NCBI GenBank assembly: GCA_964451255.1
Contig: CAYVHL010000001.1
Location: 682,001-746,000, forward strand
Length of the DNA stretch: 64,000 nt
Reading direction: 5' to 3'
Source of the DNA: JAHBTB01 sp964451255
GTDB lineage: Bacteria > Armatimonadota > Fimbriimonadia > Fimbriimonadales > Fimbriimonadaceae
Shown here piece after piece: positions 46,367 through 54,591 of this stretch. A program made the translations under genes and the position numbers. Position 1 is the first letter of the stretch; each line of letters starts with the position of its first letter. Under the pieces are notes generated by a model. That model was given only the letters and a program-made list of their open reading frames with translations, made no database searches and was not told where the DNA came from.

Positions 46367-48145
46367 CTAGAAGCCAGCGGTGAAGACGACGCGCATGACC
46401 TCGTCCGGCGTCGTGACGCCGGCGAGCACCTTTTCGAGCCCGTCTTCACGCAGTTCCTTCATTCCGTTGGCCTTTGCCGCCGACTTGACGTCGCCGAGCG
46501 AGGCGCGGCGGACAACCAGTTCGGCGATCTCGGCGTTCACCACCATCAGCTCGTGGAAGCCGGTGCGTCCACGGAAGCCGGTCTGGCGGTTGTCGTCGTG
46601 GGCCACGCCCCGATAGAGGGTGATCTCCTCTTCCGGGTCGGTGACCGGGAACCCGAACCGCCTCAGGTCGATCGCCTTGACGGCGAACGACTCGCGGTGG
46701 TCCTGGTCGATCCGGCGGCCCAAACGCTGGGCGAGGATGCCGATGACGGTCGCGGCGATCAGATACGGCTCGACACCCATGTCGACCATACGGATCGTGG
46801 CCGACGGCGCGTCGTTGGTGTGGAGGGTGGACAGAACCAAGTGGCCCGTCAGCGACGCCTCGATGGCGATCTCCGCCGTCTCCAGGTCGCGCATCTCGCC
46901 GACCATGATGATGTCGGGGTCTTGCCGGAGGAAGGAGCGCAGGGCGGTGCCGAAGGTCAGACCGGCCTTCTTGTTCACCTGGACCTGGCTGATGCCGCCG
47001 AGCTGATACTCGATGGGATCCTCGACCGTGATGATGTTGCGCTCGATGGAGTTCAACATGTGCAAGACCGAGTACTGCGTCGTGGTCTTGCCCGAGCCCG
47101 TTGGGCCGGTGCAAAGGAACATGCCGTTGGGCTGGCTGATCAGCTCTTCGATCTTCGCCTGGTTCTCCGCTGTGAAGCCCAGCTTCTGGAGGCCGATCAT
47201 CGCGTTGCCCTTGTCGAGGATACGGGCGACGATCTTTTCGCCGAACGGTGTCGGAATTGAACTGACGCGCAGGTCGAACTCCTGCCCTTGGTGTCGGACT
47301 TCGATACGACCGTCCTGAGGGACGCGGCGCTCGGCGATGTTCATCTCCGCCATGATCTTCAGGCGGCTGACGAGTGGTGCCTGGAGGTTCTTGGGGATGG
47401 TCATCGCCTCCATGAGGACGCCGTCGATGCGGTACCGGACGCGGACGCCCCGCTGCTGGGGCTCGACGTGGATGTCTGAGGCGCGGTCGATGATCGCCTG
47501 TTGGATGACCGCGTTCGCGAGCTTGATGATCGGAGCCTGGTCTGCCAGGTCCTCGTCGCTCTTCCCCTCGTCGACAAGATGGGTGTCGGCGTCGCGGATG
47601 ACCTGGGCGGCAGCGATCGCGCCCCGGATGTCCGCCGACATGGCGGTGCGGTCTTGGGAACTGGTGGACGCGGCCGCCGTCGGAGTGTTGCCGGGGCCGG
47701 AATCGCCTCCTTCGGGATAGTATTTCCGGATCGCGTCGTCTACCGCGCCCGGCACGGCCAGGACGGGGCGGACGAGGCAACCGCTGGCGAAGCGGACCGC
47801 GTCTATGGCCTCAAGGTTCGTCGGATTGGTCATAGCCAGCCACAGGGTCGTGCCCTCCTTCTTGACCGGGATGACGTTGTGCTGCCGGACGATGCGGTCG
47901 GGCACCACGTTGATGGCGCTGCTTTCGATCGTGACGTTGTCCAAATCGACAAACATCTCGCCCGTCTCTTGGGCCCGCGCCTTGTACACTTCTCGCTCGC
48001 CGACCATCCCTAGGTCGATGAGCACTCGCCCCAAATCGGGGTTGTTGGTCTGTTTCTGTACCTTCTTGGCCTCTTCCAGTTGCTCGGGCTTTAGAAAGCC
48101 GTTTTGCACCAGAAACTGCTCCATCGGTACGCGCTTCAATGCCAT
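46367..48145 (-). CDS. pilB: PilB/GspE-type pilus extension ATPase lacking the tetracysteine motif
   Basis: Powers pilus extension. The 592-aa protein has an N-terminal GspE-N domain (about 1-140), Walker A GPTGSGKT (347-354), Asp box VEDPIEY, Walker B region DPDIIMVGEMRD and the His box TGHLVLSTLHTNDA. The zinc-binding CxxC pairs common in this family are absent. The first reads DQDH (480-483) and the second AHDDN (515-519), while the surrounding GFRGRTGFHELM is conserved. AAGGTG lies 7 nt before the ATG. Divergent from argS. Confidence 0.94.
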   Translation of the reverse strand: MALKRVPMEQFLVQNGFLKPEQLEEAKKVQKQTNNPDLGRVLIDLGMVGEREVYKARAQETGEMFVDLDNVTIESSAINVVPDRIVRQHNVIPVKKEGTTLWLAMTNPTNLEAIDAVRFASGCLVRPVLAVPGAVDDAIRKYYPEGGDSGPGNTPTAAASTSSQDRTAMSADIRGAIAAAQVIRDADTHLVDEGKSDEDLADQAPIIKLANAVIQQAIIDRASDIHVEPQQRGVRVRYRIDGVLMEAMTIPKNLQAPLVSRLKIMAEMNIAERRVPQDGRIEVRHQGQEFDLRVSSIPTPFGEKIVARILDKGNAMIGLQKLGFTAENQAKIEELISQPNGMFLCTGPTGSGKTTTQYSVLHMLNSIERNIITVEDPIEYQLGGISQVQVNKKAGLTFGTALRSFLRQDPDIIMVGEMRDLETAEIAIEASLTGHLVLSTLHTNDAPSATIRMVDMGVEPYLIAATVIGILAQRLGRRIDQDHRESFAVKAIDLRRFGFPVTDPEEEITLYRGVAHDDNRQTGFRGRTGFHELMVVNAEIAELVVRRASLGDVKSAAKANGMKELREDGLEKVLAGVTTPDEVMRVVFTAGF

Positions 48146-48230
48146 ACGTTAACACCTTGACTCGGCCCGGCCCGCTTCGACGGTGCCGAGGTGAGGGAGA
48201 GGCGGCCCCTCCCTGCGCCCGGTCACGCCT

Positions 48231-48236
48231 ATTGTA
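48231..48236 (-). promoter_or_regulatory. Candidate -10 box for pilB
   Basis: Minus-strand TACAAT, 85 nt before the pilB ATG, no clear -35. On the + strand TATTGT overlaps it and could serve argS. Confidence 0.35.
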
Positions 48237-48276
48237 GCGGTATCGGCAGGAAAAGGGGAAGGGGTGAGGAAAATCA

Positions 48277-50328
48277 TTGTCGGGAGGGGGTCACGGTGGA
48301 ACCCCGGCGCACCCCTGCGAGGCCCGAGTCCGAATCTCGCAACCGGGTATCTCTAGCCTCACTTTGGCCGGAGCCCCCCTTCTGCGCGACACCCTCCAGA
48401 CCCTCGTCACCGACGCGGTGCGCCGCCTTGTGGAAAAGGGATCGCTCCCCTCGCCCGTCTTGGACGTGTCCGTCGAGGTCGACGTGCCAAAGACTACCGG
48501 GCACGGCGACTTCATGACCAACTTCGCCTTGGTCGCCGCCAAGGCGGCAGGGTCCAACCCCAGGGTCTTGGCAGAAGCCCTTTCCGCAGAGCTTCAGGGC
48601 AAGGAGTATTTTGAGTCGGTCGAAGTCGCCGGGCCCGGGTTCGTGAACTTCACCCTTGCCCCCGTATGGGTGGCCGGTTTCCTAGCGGACGTGCAGTCTC
48701 CGTCCTTCGCCAAGGGATTCGTCGAGAACCCGCAGAAGATCAACGTCGAGTTTGTCTCGGTTAACCCAAACGGTCCGATCACCGTCGGCTCCGGACGGGG
48801 CGCGGCCTATGGTTCGACGCTCTGCAACGTCTTGGAGGCGGCCGGGCACACCGTCCACCGTGAGTACTACATCAACGACGGTGTCAACAGCGAGCAGATG
48901 CGGTTGTTCGCCGAGTCGGTGCGGAGTTTCGTCGAGGGCACGCCATTTCCCGAGAAAGGCTATAAGGGCGACTATGTCCAGGCGGTCGCCGACTCTCTCA
49001 GGAAGGATGGTTCGGGAAGCATGTCGGTCGCCGGGTACCAAGAGGCGAGCCAGCGACTCATGATCGAGGCGCAACGTGAGGCGACTACCTTGTTCGGAGT
49101 GACGTACGACACGTGGTTCAGCGAGCAGTCCCTCCACGACGGCGGCCAGGTCCAGCAGGAGTTTGACGCGCTGATCGCAAGCGGCGCAGCCGACGACGGC
49201 GCCCACCGGCTGAAGCTCAAGATGGCGAAGGGCGGCGTGGTGGAAGACGTCGAAATCGAAGACCAGGCCGGGGCAAAGGCAGAGGCCGAGGAGGGCGACC
49301 TGGGCGGCGGGGGCCAGGACGCGGACGGCAAGACGGTCTGGTTACGGAGCACCAAGTTCGGGGACGACATGGATCGCGTCCTCCGTCGGCGGGACGGGCG
49401 GCTCACCTACATCGCCAGCGACGTCGCCTACCACAAGGACAAGTTCAACCGGCCCCCTGACGCCGACCGGCTGATCACCGTGCTCGGGCCCGACCACCAC
49501 GGGTACATCGGACGCCTCACCGCCGTTGTCGCCGCTATGCTCCTCGCGGGGGGAAAGGTTAAGGTCGTAAAGAGCGACGAACCTCTCAGCGACACCGACG
49601 CGAAGGTCTATTCGTCGACCGAGGAACGCGACACCTGCCGGGCCGCCACCGCATTGGCTAGGGAGCGGCTCCGGGTCCTGATCTTCCAGATCGTGCGGTT
49701 CGTCAAAGACGGCAAGCCCGCCCCGATGCGTAAGCGCGACGGCAACATCTACGCCCTGATCGACCTGGTAAACGAGATCGGGGAACGGACCAGACCGAAC
49801 GGCACGGCGGAGGAACGGCAAGCGGCCGGACGGGACGTGGCACGGTTCTTCTATTTGATGCGCCACCACGACACGGCCATGGACTTCGACCTCGACCTCG
49901 CCGAGAAACAGAGCGACGAGAACCCTGTCTTCTACGTGCAGTACGCCCACGCCAGGATCTGCAGCGTCTTGGACAAGGCGAAGGAGGCCGGATTCGGATC
50001 CTCCATACCTGAATCATCAGACGACCCACTCTGGGTGAGGCTTACCGACGCCAAGGAGCGGGCGCTCGTGATCAAGGTCCTCGACCTACGCTATGAGATC
50101 GAGCGTTGTGCCGGCGACTACGGCGTCAATCGGCTGACGACCTATGCGGTCGAACTAGCCCGTACCTACCATGCTTTTTACGATTCATGCCGGGTCGTCC
50201 AGCCTGACGAGCCCGAACTCACCCGTGCCCGGGTCGCTCTCTGCGTGGCTACCAGGAACGCCTTGCGGGGCACTTTCGACCTGCTCGGCATCAGCGCCCC
50301 CGACCGCATGACCCGCGATGCGGACTGA
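48277..50328 (+). CDS. argS: Arginyl-tRNA synthetase
   Basis: Charges tRNA-Arg. The domains are in order: N-terminal Arg-S additional domain (about 35-130), class I catalytic core (150-510) and the anticodon-binding DALR domain (about 560-683). The HIGH-type motif reads NPNGPITVGSGRG, so both histidines are replaced (Thr169, Ser172). LGPDHHGYIGRL and the MRKRDGN stretch in the KMSK place are present. An acidic insert lies near residues 330-350. The TTG start at 48277 is supported by GGTGAGG 7 nt upstream but gives about 34 extra residues; a TTG near 48363 would suit the family length better. Confidence 0.92.
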   Translation: MSGGGHGGTPAHPCEARVRISQPGISSLTLAGAPLLRDTLQTLVTDAVRRLVEKGSLPSPVLDVSVEVDVPKTTGHGDFMTNFALVAAKAAGSNPRVLAEALSAELQGKEYFESVEVAGPGFVNFTLAPVWVAGFLADVQSPSFAKGFVENPQKINVEFVSVNPNGPITVGSGRGAAYGSTLCNVLEAAGHTVHREYYINDGVNSEQMRLFAESVRSFVEGTPFPEKGYKGDYVQAVADSLRKDGSGSMSVAGYQEASQRLMIEAQREATTLFGVTYDTWFSEQSLHDGGQVQQEFDALIASGAADDGAHRLKLKMAKGGVVEDVEIEDQAGAKAEAEEGDLGGGGQDADGKTVWLRSTKFGDDMDRVLRRRDGRLTYIASDVAYHKDKFNRPPDADRLITVLGPDHHGYIGRLTAVVAAMLLAGGKVKVVKSDEPLSDTDAKVYSSTEERDTCRAATALARERLRVLIFQIVRFVKDGKPAPMRKRDGNIYALIDLVNEIGERTRPNGTAEERQAAGRDVARFFYLMRHHDTAMDFDLDLAEKQSDENPVFYVQYAHARICSVLDKAKEAGFGSSIPESSDDPLWVRLTDAKERALVIKVLDLRYEIERCAGDYGVNRLTTYAVELARTYHAFYDSCRVVQPDEPELTRARVALCVATRNALRGTFDLLGISAPDRMTRDAD

Positions 50329-50552
50329 ACCGCCGCCTCCCCGAGGCCACGCCCTCCCCGGCTCTCCCGGCTGTCGCCGGTCTCGCTACGGGGCTGCGCC
50401 TCGGCGGCGTGGAGACCGGGCCGGGTCTGACAGAGAGGCCAAACAGGCACTCCCTCGCCTTCGCAAACTCCGAACAATCACGCCGCGACGGGGCGCAGTC
50501 CCGGCCGTATGGGCGGGACGAGGGCGTGGCATCGGGCCGGCGCGGCGTCCGA
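50329..50552. other. Intergenic region between convergent argS and the reductase gene
   Basis: GC-rich, with partial inverted repeats but no hairpin followed by a T run and no supported gene. Confidence 0.4.
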
Positions 50553-51539
50553 TCACAAGTCCATGTCGGACGAGTGACCCGGGAACAGCTTCGCCGCAGG
50601 GTCGATGAGCATCTTGGCCAGGCAGACCGCCGTGGCCGCCTCGCCCGTGCCGGTCGCGATGAGCTTGATCTTCCCCTCGAACGTGCAGACGTCGCCGACC
50701 GCGAAGACGCCAGGCAAGACCGTCCGATAGCAGTGGTCGACGACGATCTGGTTCTTCTCGATCGTCAGGCCCCAGTCTTTGATCGGGCCCAGGCTGGACT
50801 TGAAGCCGATGTTCACGACAACGGCGTCGGCCTCATGGTGGCGCTCCTCTTTGGTCTGTGTGTCGACCAATGTCACACCCGACAGGGAACTTTCGCCGTG
50901 GAGGATCGAGACCGCCTTCCACAGGTGGAACGGCACGCCGAGCGACTCGACTTCGTTGACCGTCTCTTCGTGGGCCTTGAATACGTCGCGCCGATGAACC
51001 AAGGCGACCGACGAGGCGACCGAGTGCAGTTCCTTGGCCCAATCGAACGCCGAGTCGCCTCCCCCGACGACTAAGACTTTCTTGCCCGAAAACCACGACT
51101 TGTCGCGGACGCCATACCAGAGTCCCCGACCGTTGAACTCCTCTTCCCTGTCCACTCCTAGCCGGGTGGGTTGGAACGCGCCCGCCCCGGCCGAGATGAC
51201 CAACGTGCGTGTGGGATAGCGTTTGCCGGTCGCGCCGACCACGACCCAGCCGTCGCCGTCCGGTTCCAGCCCAGAGGCGGTCTCGTCCAACGCGAGCTCG
51301 GCTCCGAACCTCAACCCCTGCTCGACCATGTCCGAAGCGAGGTCCTTGGCGAGCACCTTCGGGAAGCCGGGCATGTCGTAGACGTACTTCTCTGGATACA
51401 GGGCGGTCAGTTGCCCGCCGAGCTCTGGCAGGGAGTCGATGATCCGCACCGACATCCCCCGCATCCCTGCATAGAATGAGGCGAAAAGACCGACAGGCCC
51501 GCCCCCGATGACCGTCAAATCGACCTGGGAAAAGGACAT
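50553..51539 (-). CDS. Ferredoxin/flavodoxin-NADP+ reductase, thioredoxin-reductase-like type
   Basis: A 328-aa flavoprotein of the YumC type. The FAD motif is VIGGGPVGLFAS (about residues 9-20) and the NADPH motif VVGGGDSAFDWA (about 155-166). The FAD-binding segment is GVFAVGDVCTF near residue 285. There is no CxxC redox pair, which separates it from true thioredoxin reductases. It would move electrons between NADPH and ferredoxin or flavodoxin. The start 51539 was chosen over a longer open frame because AGGG stands 6 nt before it and the FAD motif follows at the usual distance. Confidence 0.88.
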   Translation of the reverse strand: MSFSQVDLTVIGGGPVGLFASFYAGMRGMSVRIIDSLPELGGQLTALYPEKYVYDMPGFPKVLAKDLASDMVEQGLRFGAELALDETASGLEPDGDGWVVVGATGKRYPTRTLVISAGAGAFQPTRLGVDREEEFNGRGLWYGVRDKSWFSGKKVLVVGGGDSAFDWAKELHSVASSVALVHRRDVFKAHEETVNEVESLGVPFHLWKAVSILHGESSLSGVTLVDTQTKEERHHEADAVVVNIGFKSSLGPIKDWGLTIEKNQIVVDHCYRTVLPGVFAVGDVCTFEGKIKLIATGTGEAATAVCLAKMLIDPAAKLFPGHSSDMDL

Positions 51540-52008
51540 TGCGAACCCTGATTGTGGTGGGTGCCGGTGCGGGTCCCCCGGGTCGGCTCTGGCCACCGTG
51601 GCCCTTCGGCCTAGGGCAGGTCGCACGTTCCAAACCTGCAGGCATTGCGGTGTCGCGGTCTGAACCAACGGCGAGGTTCATCCTTCCGACCAGACGTGTG
51701 AAGATTCGCGGCCAGCCACCTGTGGAACTTGGCCATTGTCACCAGGTTCACTTATGGGGCCAGGTGGCCAGATTCAGTAGCCTTCTGCAACCGATCCATC
51801 CGACTCCGTCTCCACAGCACCGCCACTCTTGCTGCCTTTGCGCCGGGCGCTAGGACAGCGGGGTTGCTGTCGTCCTTAGGTTCGTCGTTGCAATGGCTGA
51901 CAAGAGTCTCTTCGATCGCCACCCTGAATCCGGGCTCGGCGAGGTCATTGGAGCATCATGAGCGATTGGGCACATGGGTGTCTAAATGATCCATTTTTTT
52001 GCAACCAG
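51540..52008. other. Intergenic region of about 470 bp
   Basis: Open frames here show no family features or start signals on either strand. I see no RNA gene. It holds the upstream regions of the reductase (minus) and the HicB-like gene (plus). Confidence 0.4.
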
Positions 52009-52017
52009 TGCTACAAT
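52009..52017 (+). promoter_or_regulatory. Extended -10 promoter for the HicB-like gene
   Basis: TGCTACAAT, TGn plus a 5/6 hexamer, 23 nt before the ATG at 52041, with a T7 tract just upstream. AGGAAAGAG lies between it and the start. Confidence 0.55.
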
Positions 52018-52040
52018 CTCGATAGGAAAGAGACACGGAC

Positions 52041-52343
52041 ATGAGCAAGCTGTACTTCGTGATTTTCAAGGAGGACGGCATATGGGTGGCACAATGTTTG
52101 CACCACAACATCGTTACCCATGGAGCCACGCTGGAAGACATCCGCATCCATGTCGAAGCGGTTGTGCAAGGCTATTTGAATATGGCAGGCGTGGACGCGA
52201 TCCTTGCGTTGCCACAAGCAGAGCAGAAGTATTGGGACATGTATCTCGAAGCTTTCAAAGCTGGTCGTGATCTGGACGCCGTCTTGAGTGGCGAATCTAA
52301 GCCAGACTCCACCTCCTATTTGGAGATAGACCGGGCTGCATAA
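52041..52343 (+). CDS. HicB-like protein, possible antitoxin
   Basis: A 100-aa protein whose first half matches the HicB partial RNase-H fold: YFVIFKEDGIWVAQCL, then a THGATLEDIRIHVEAVVQGYL stretch, the Thr-x-Gly-x-Thr plus helix of that family. It has no visible DNA-binding domain. Good extended -10 promoter and ribosome-binding site. HicB proteins neutralise HicA mRNA interferases, which usually lie adjacent; the gene that follows does not look like HicA. Confidence 0.65.
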   Translation: MSKLYFVIFKEDGIWVAQCLHHNIVTHGATLEDIRIHVEAVVQGYLNMAGVDAILALPQAEQKYWDMYLEAFKAGRDLDAVLSGESKPDSTSYLEIDRAA

Positions 52344-52371
52344 GTTACTTACCCCCAAAGAATTCGTAGCA

Positions 52372-52587
52372 ATGGCAACGGGAGGCAAATACCCAGGGCT
52401 TCGCTCGAACTTGGGGAAAGTTGGCTCGCTCACCGTCATTCACCTTTGGCGCGTATACGGCGACGAGCTACTACAAGTAGTCCTCCTCGACATTGATTCA
52501 CTCATCCCAAAGTCAATGCTGGTCGCCCATTGCCGAGACTTAGCGTTGCCATTGGCTGATTTTGGAATAGAGCCCCACGACCTCTGA
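52372..52587 (+). CDS. Small unidentified protein downstream of the HicB-like gene
   Basis: A 71-aa frame 28 nt after the HicB-like gene. The codons just before the ATG (…LTPKEFVA) read smoothly in frame but have no start codon other than CTG, and no ribosome-binding site precedes 52372. The product (SLTVIHLWRVYGDELLQVVL) lacks the double-stranded RNA-binding signature of HicA. It could be a divergent toxin or a decayed gene. Confidence 0.4.
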   Translation: MATGGKYPGLRSNLGKVGSLTVIHLWRVYGDELLQVVLLDIDSLIPKSMLVAHCRDLALPLADFGIEPHDL

Positions 52588-52635
52588 GTCAAACTGATGT
52601 GCCACTGTCGGCGCCGCCCCGGGGCGGCCCGCCGG

Positions 52636-52641
52636 TACACT
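52636..52641 (+). promoter_or_regulatory. -10 box of mnmG, possible leaderless promoter
   Basis: TACACT (4/6 match), 6 nt before the TTG at 52648. A perfect palindrome GCCGCCCCGGGGCGGC lies just upstream (52613-52628). Confidence 0.4.
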
Positions 52642-52647
52642 GGAGGC

Positions 52648-54591
52648 TTGAGCGCCAGGTTCGACGTCGTGGTAGTCGGTGCCGGACACGCTGGGATCGA
52701 GGCGTGCCTCGCTTCTGCGCGCCTCGGGCTCAAAACCGCCTGCATCACCTTACGGGTCGACCGAGCAGGCCACCTGCCGTGCAACTGCAGCATCGGCGGC
52801 CCGGCAAAGGGCCACATCGCCCGCGAGGTCGACGCCTTGGGCGGCCAGATGGCGGTCACGACCGACCACACCCTCACACACATCCGCAGGGTCGGCACCG
52901 GCAAGGGCCCGGCCGTGCAGACCGTCCGCGCCCAAGTCTGTAAGCGCGACTATCCCCTCTACATGCAATTGGTGCTGAAGTCGGAGCCCAATCTGACCCT
53001 TATCGAGGCTGAGGCGGAGACCGTCGTGACGCAAGGCGGCCGCGTGACCGGGGTTCTTGTCGGCGGAACGACCGTTGAGTGCCATGCCGTGGTGCTCACC
53101 ACGGGGACGTTCCTCAACGGCCTGTGCCATCGGGGCCAAGAAAAGACCCTCGCCGCCCGGCACGGCGACAAGGCAGTTGCCGGTCTCTCTCAGTTCCTCG
53201 TGGAGAACGGGGTGAGCATGCGGCGGTTCAAGACTGGCACGACGCCACGGGTCAGGATGTCGAGTCTAAACCTGGCAAAGACCTTGGTCATGCCCAGCGA
53301 ACCAGAGGCCGGGCCGTTGAGCTTCATGCACGACCGGCCCTTCCCTAAACGAGCGCTCCTGCCCACTTGGCAGACCCACACCAACGAGGCGACCCACAAG
53401 GTGTTGCGTGACAACCTACACCAAAGCGCGATGTTCAGCGGCCAGATCGAGGGCGTCGGCCCCCGCTATTGTCCGAGCGTCGAGGACAAGGTCGTCCGGT
53501 TCGCAGAGAAGCGTTCCCACCCGGTCTTCCTGGAGCAAGAAGAGTGGGACGACGAGTCGGTGTACGTGCAAGGGTTCTCCACGTCGATGCCCGCCGACGT
53601 CCAGTTGGAGGCGCTCCACACGATCGCCGGATTGGAGGACGCCGAGATGGTCCGCCCCGGTTATGCGGTCGAATACGATATGGCCGACCCACTTCAACTG
53701 TTCCCGACCCTCATGTCCAAGCAGGTGGAAGGTCTCTTCCTGGCCGGTCAGCTCAACGGGACGAGCGGTTACGAAGAGGCAGCCGGACAGGGCATTGTCG
53801 CCGGTATCAACGCCTCGCGCCTGGCCCGGGGCGAAGAGCAGGTCGTCATGGGCCGCGACCAGAGCTTCATCGGCGTCATGCTCGACGACCTGGTGACCAA
53901 GGGTGTCGAGGATCCCTACCGAATGTTGACCGCCCGCGCCGAGCACAGGCTGATCCTGCGGCACGACAACGCGGACCAACGGCTGACGCCGCTCTCGCGC
54001 CAGATCGGACTGGCGTGCGAGGCCCGCGTGCGACGGCTTGACGAAAAGCTGGAGAGGATCGGTCGCGGTACGACCGCCCTCGAAGCCTGTGGCTTCCTAC
54101 CGGCCCATAACCCCATCCTAGAGCGCCGCGAACTTGCCCCGATCAACGGCCGGGTGAGCGCGTTCGACTTGTTGAAAAGGCCCGAGGTGAGCCTGGGCCT
54201 GGTCGAGCTGTTGGCTGAGGAAGCCGGGTTGAGTCTGGACGGTCTTCCGCCAGACGACGGCGGCGAGGACTACGGCTCCCTTGACCGGTCGGCGCGGGAA
54301 CAGATCGAGATCCGTGCAGTGTATGACGGCTACCTCCGCCGACAGGAGGAGGAGGTCGCCGCCGCCCAGAGGATGGAGGGACTCGCAATCCCAAGCGGCT
54401 TCGATTTCGGCTCTCTCAACGGGCTCAGCTACGAGTCCAAGGAGAAGCTGGGCCGGGTGCGGCCTTTGACAGTCGGTCAGGCGAGCCGGGTTCCGGGGGT
54501 GCGGCCCGCAGACATCGCTCTGCTCATTGGCCACCTGAGAGCCCGTTCAAAGACCGGTCTGGCCGGGTCGTCCGGGCACCACCAGGGTTGA
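52648..54591 (+). CDS. mnmG: tRNA uridine-5-carboxymethylaminomethyl modification enzyme MnmG
   Basis: With MnmE it modifies the wobble uridine of several tRNAs using FAD and NADH. From the TTG at 52648 the protein is 647 aa. It starts with the FAD-binding VVVVGAGHAGIEA, then GGPAKGHIAREVDALGG. It carries the catalytic-Cys segment RYCPSVEDKVVRF, the GTSGYEEAAGQG block, the RAEHRLILRHDNAD motif and the C-terminal MnmE-binding region. An upstream start at 52597 adds 17 unconserved residues. The 3' end overlaps the phytase-like gene on the other strand by 68 bp. rsmG and mnmE are not adjacent. Confidence 0.93.
   Translation: MSARFDVVVVGAGHAGIEACLASARLGLKTACITLRVDRAGHLPCNCSIGGPAKGHIAREVDALGGQMAVTTDHTLTHIRRVGTGKGPAVQTVRAQVCKRDYPLYMQLVLKSEPNLTLIEAEAETVVTQGGRVTGVLVGGTTVECHAVVLTTGTFLNGLCHRGQEKTLAARHGDKAVAGLSQFLVENGVSMRRFKTGTTPRVRMSSLNLAKTLVMPSEPEAGPLSFMHDRPFPKRALLPTWQTHTNEATHKVLRDNLHQSAMFSGQIEGVGPRYCPSVEDKVVRFAEKRSHPVFLEQEEWDDESVYVQGFSTSMPADVQLEALHTIAGLEDAEMVRPGYAVEYDMADPLQLFPTLMSKQVEGLFLAGQLNGTSGYEEAAGQGIVAGINASRLARGEEQVVMGRDQSFIGVMLDDLVTKGVEDPYRMLTARAEHRLILRHDNADQRLTPLSRQIGLACEARVRRLDEKLERIGRGTTALEACGFLPAHNPILERRELAPINGRVSAFDLLKRPEVSLGLVELLAEEAGLSLDGLPPDDGGEDYGSLDRSAREQIEIRAVYDGYLRRQEEEVAAAQRMEGLAIPSGFDFGSLNGLSYESKEKLGRVRPLTVGQASRVPGVRPADIALLIGHLRARSKTGLAGSSGHHQG

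Noticed and set aside
46446..47780. A 444-codon minus-strand frame inside pilB
   Set aside because: Rich in Arg, Pro, Gly and His with no domain; it is the shifted frame of pilB, whose protein is unmistakable.
51729..51989. An open frame of 86 codons in the gap before the HicB-like gene
   Set aside because: No ribosome-binding site, no recognisable protein pattern, and it runs into the HicB-like promoter.
52613..52628. Perfect GC palindrome upstream of mnmG considered as a terminator or operator
   Set aside because: It has no loop and no T run, so it is not a normal terminator. As an operator it would be supported only by its symmetry.
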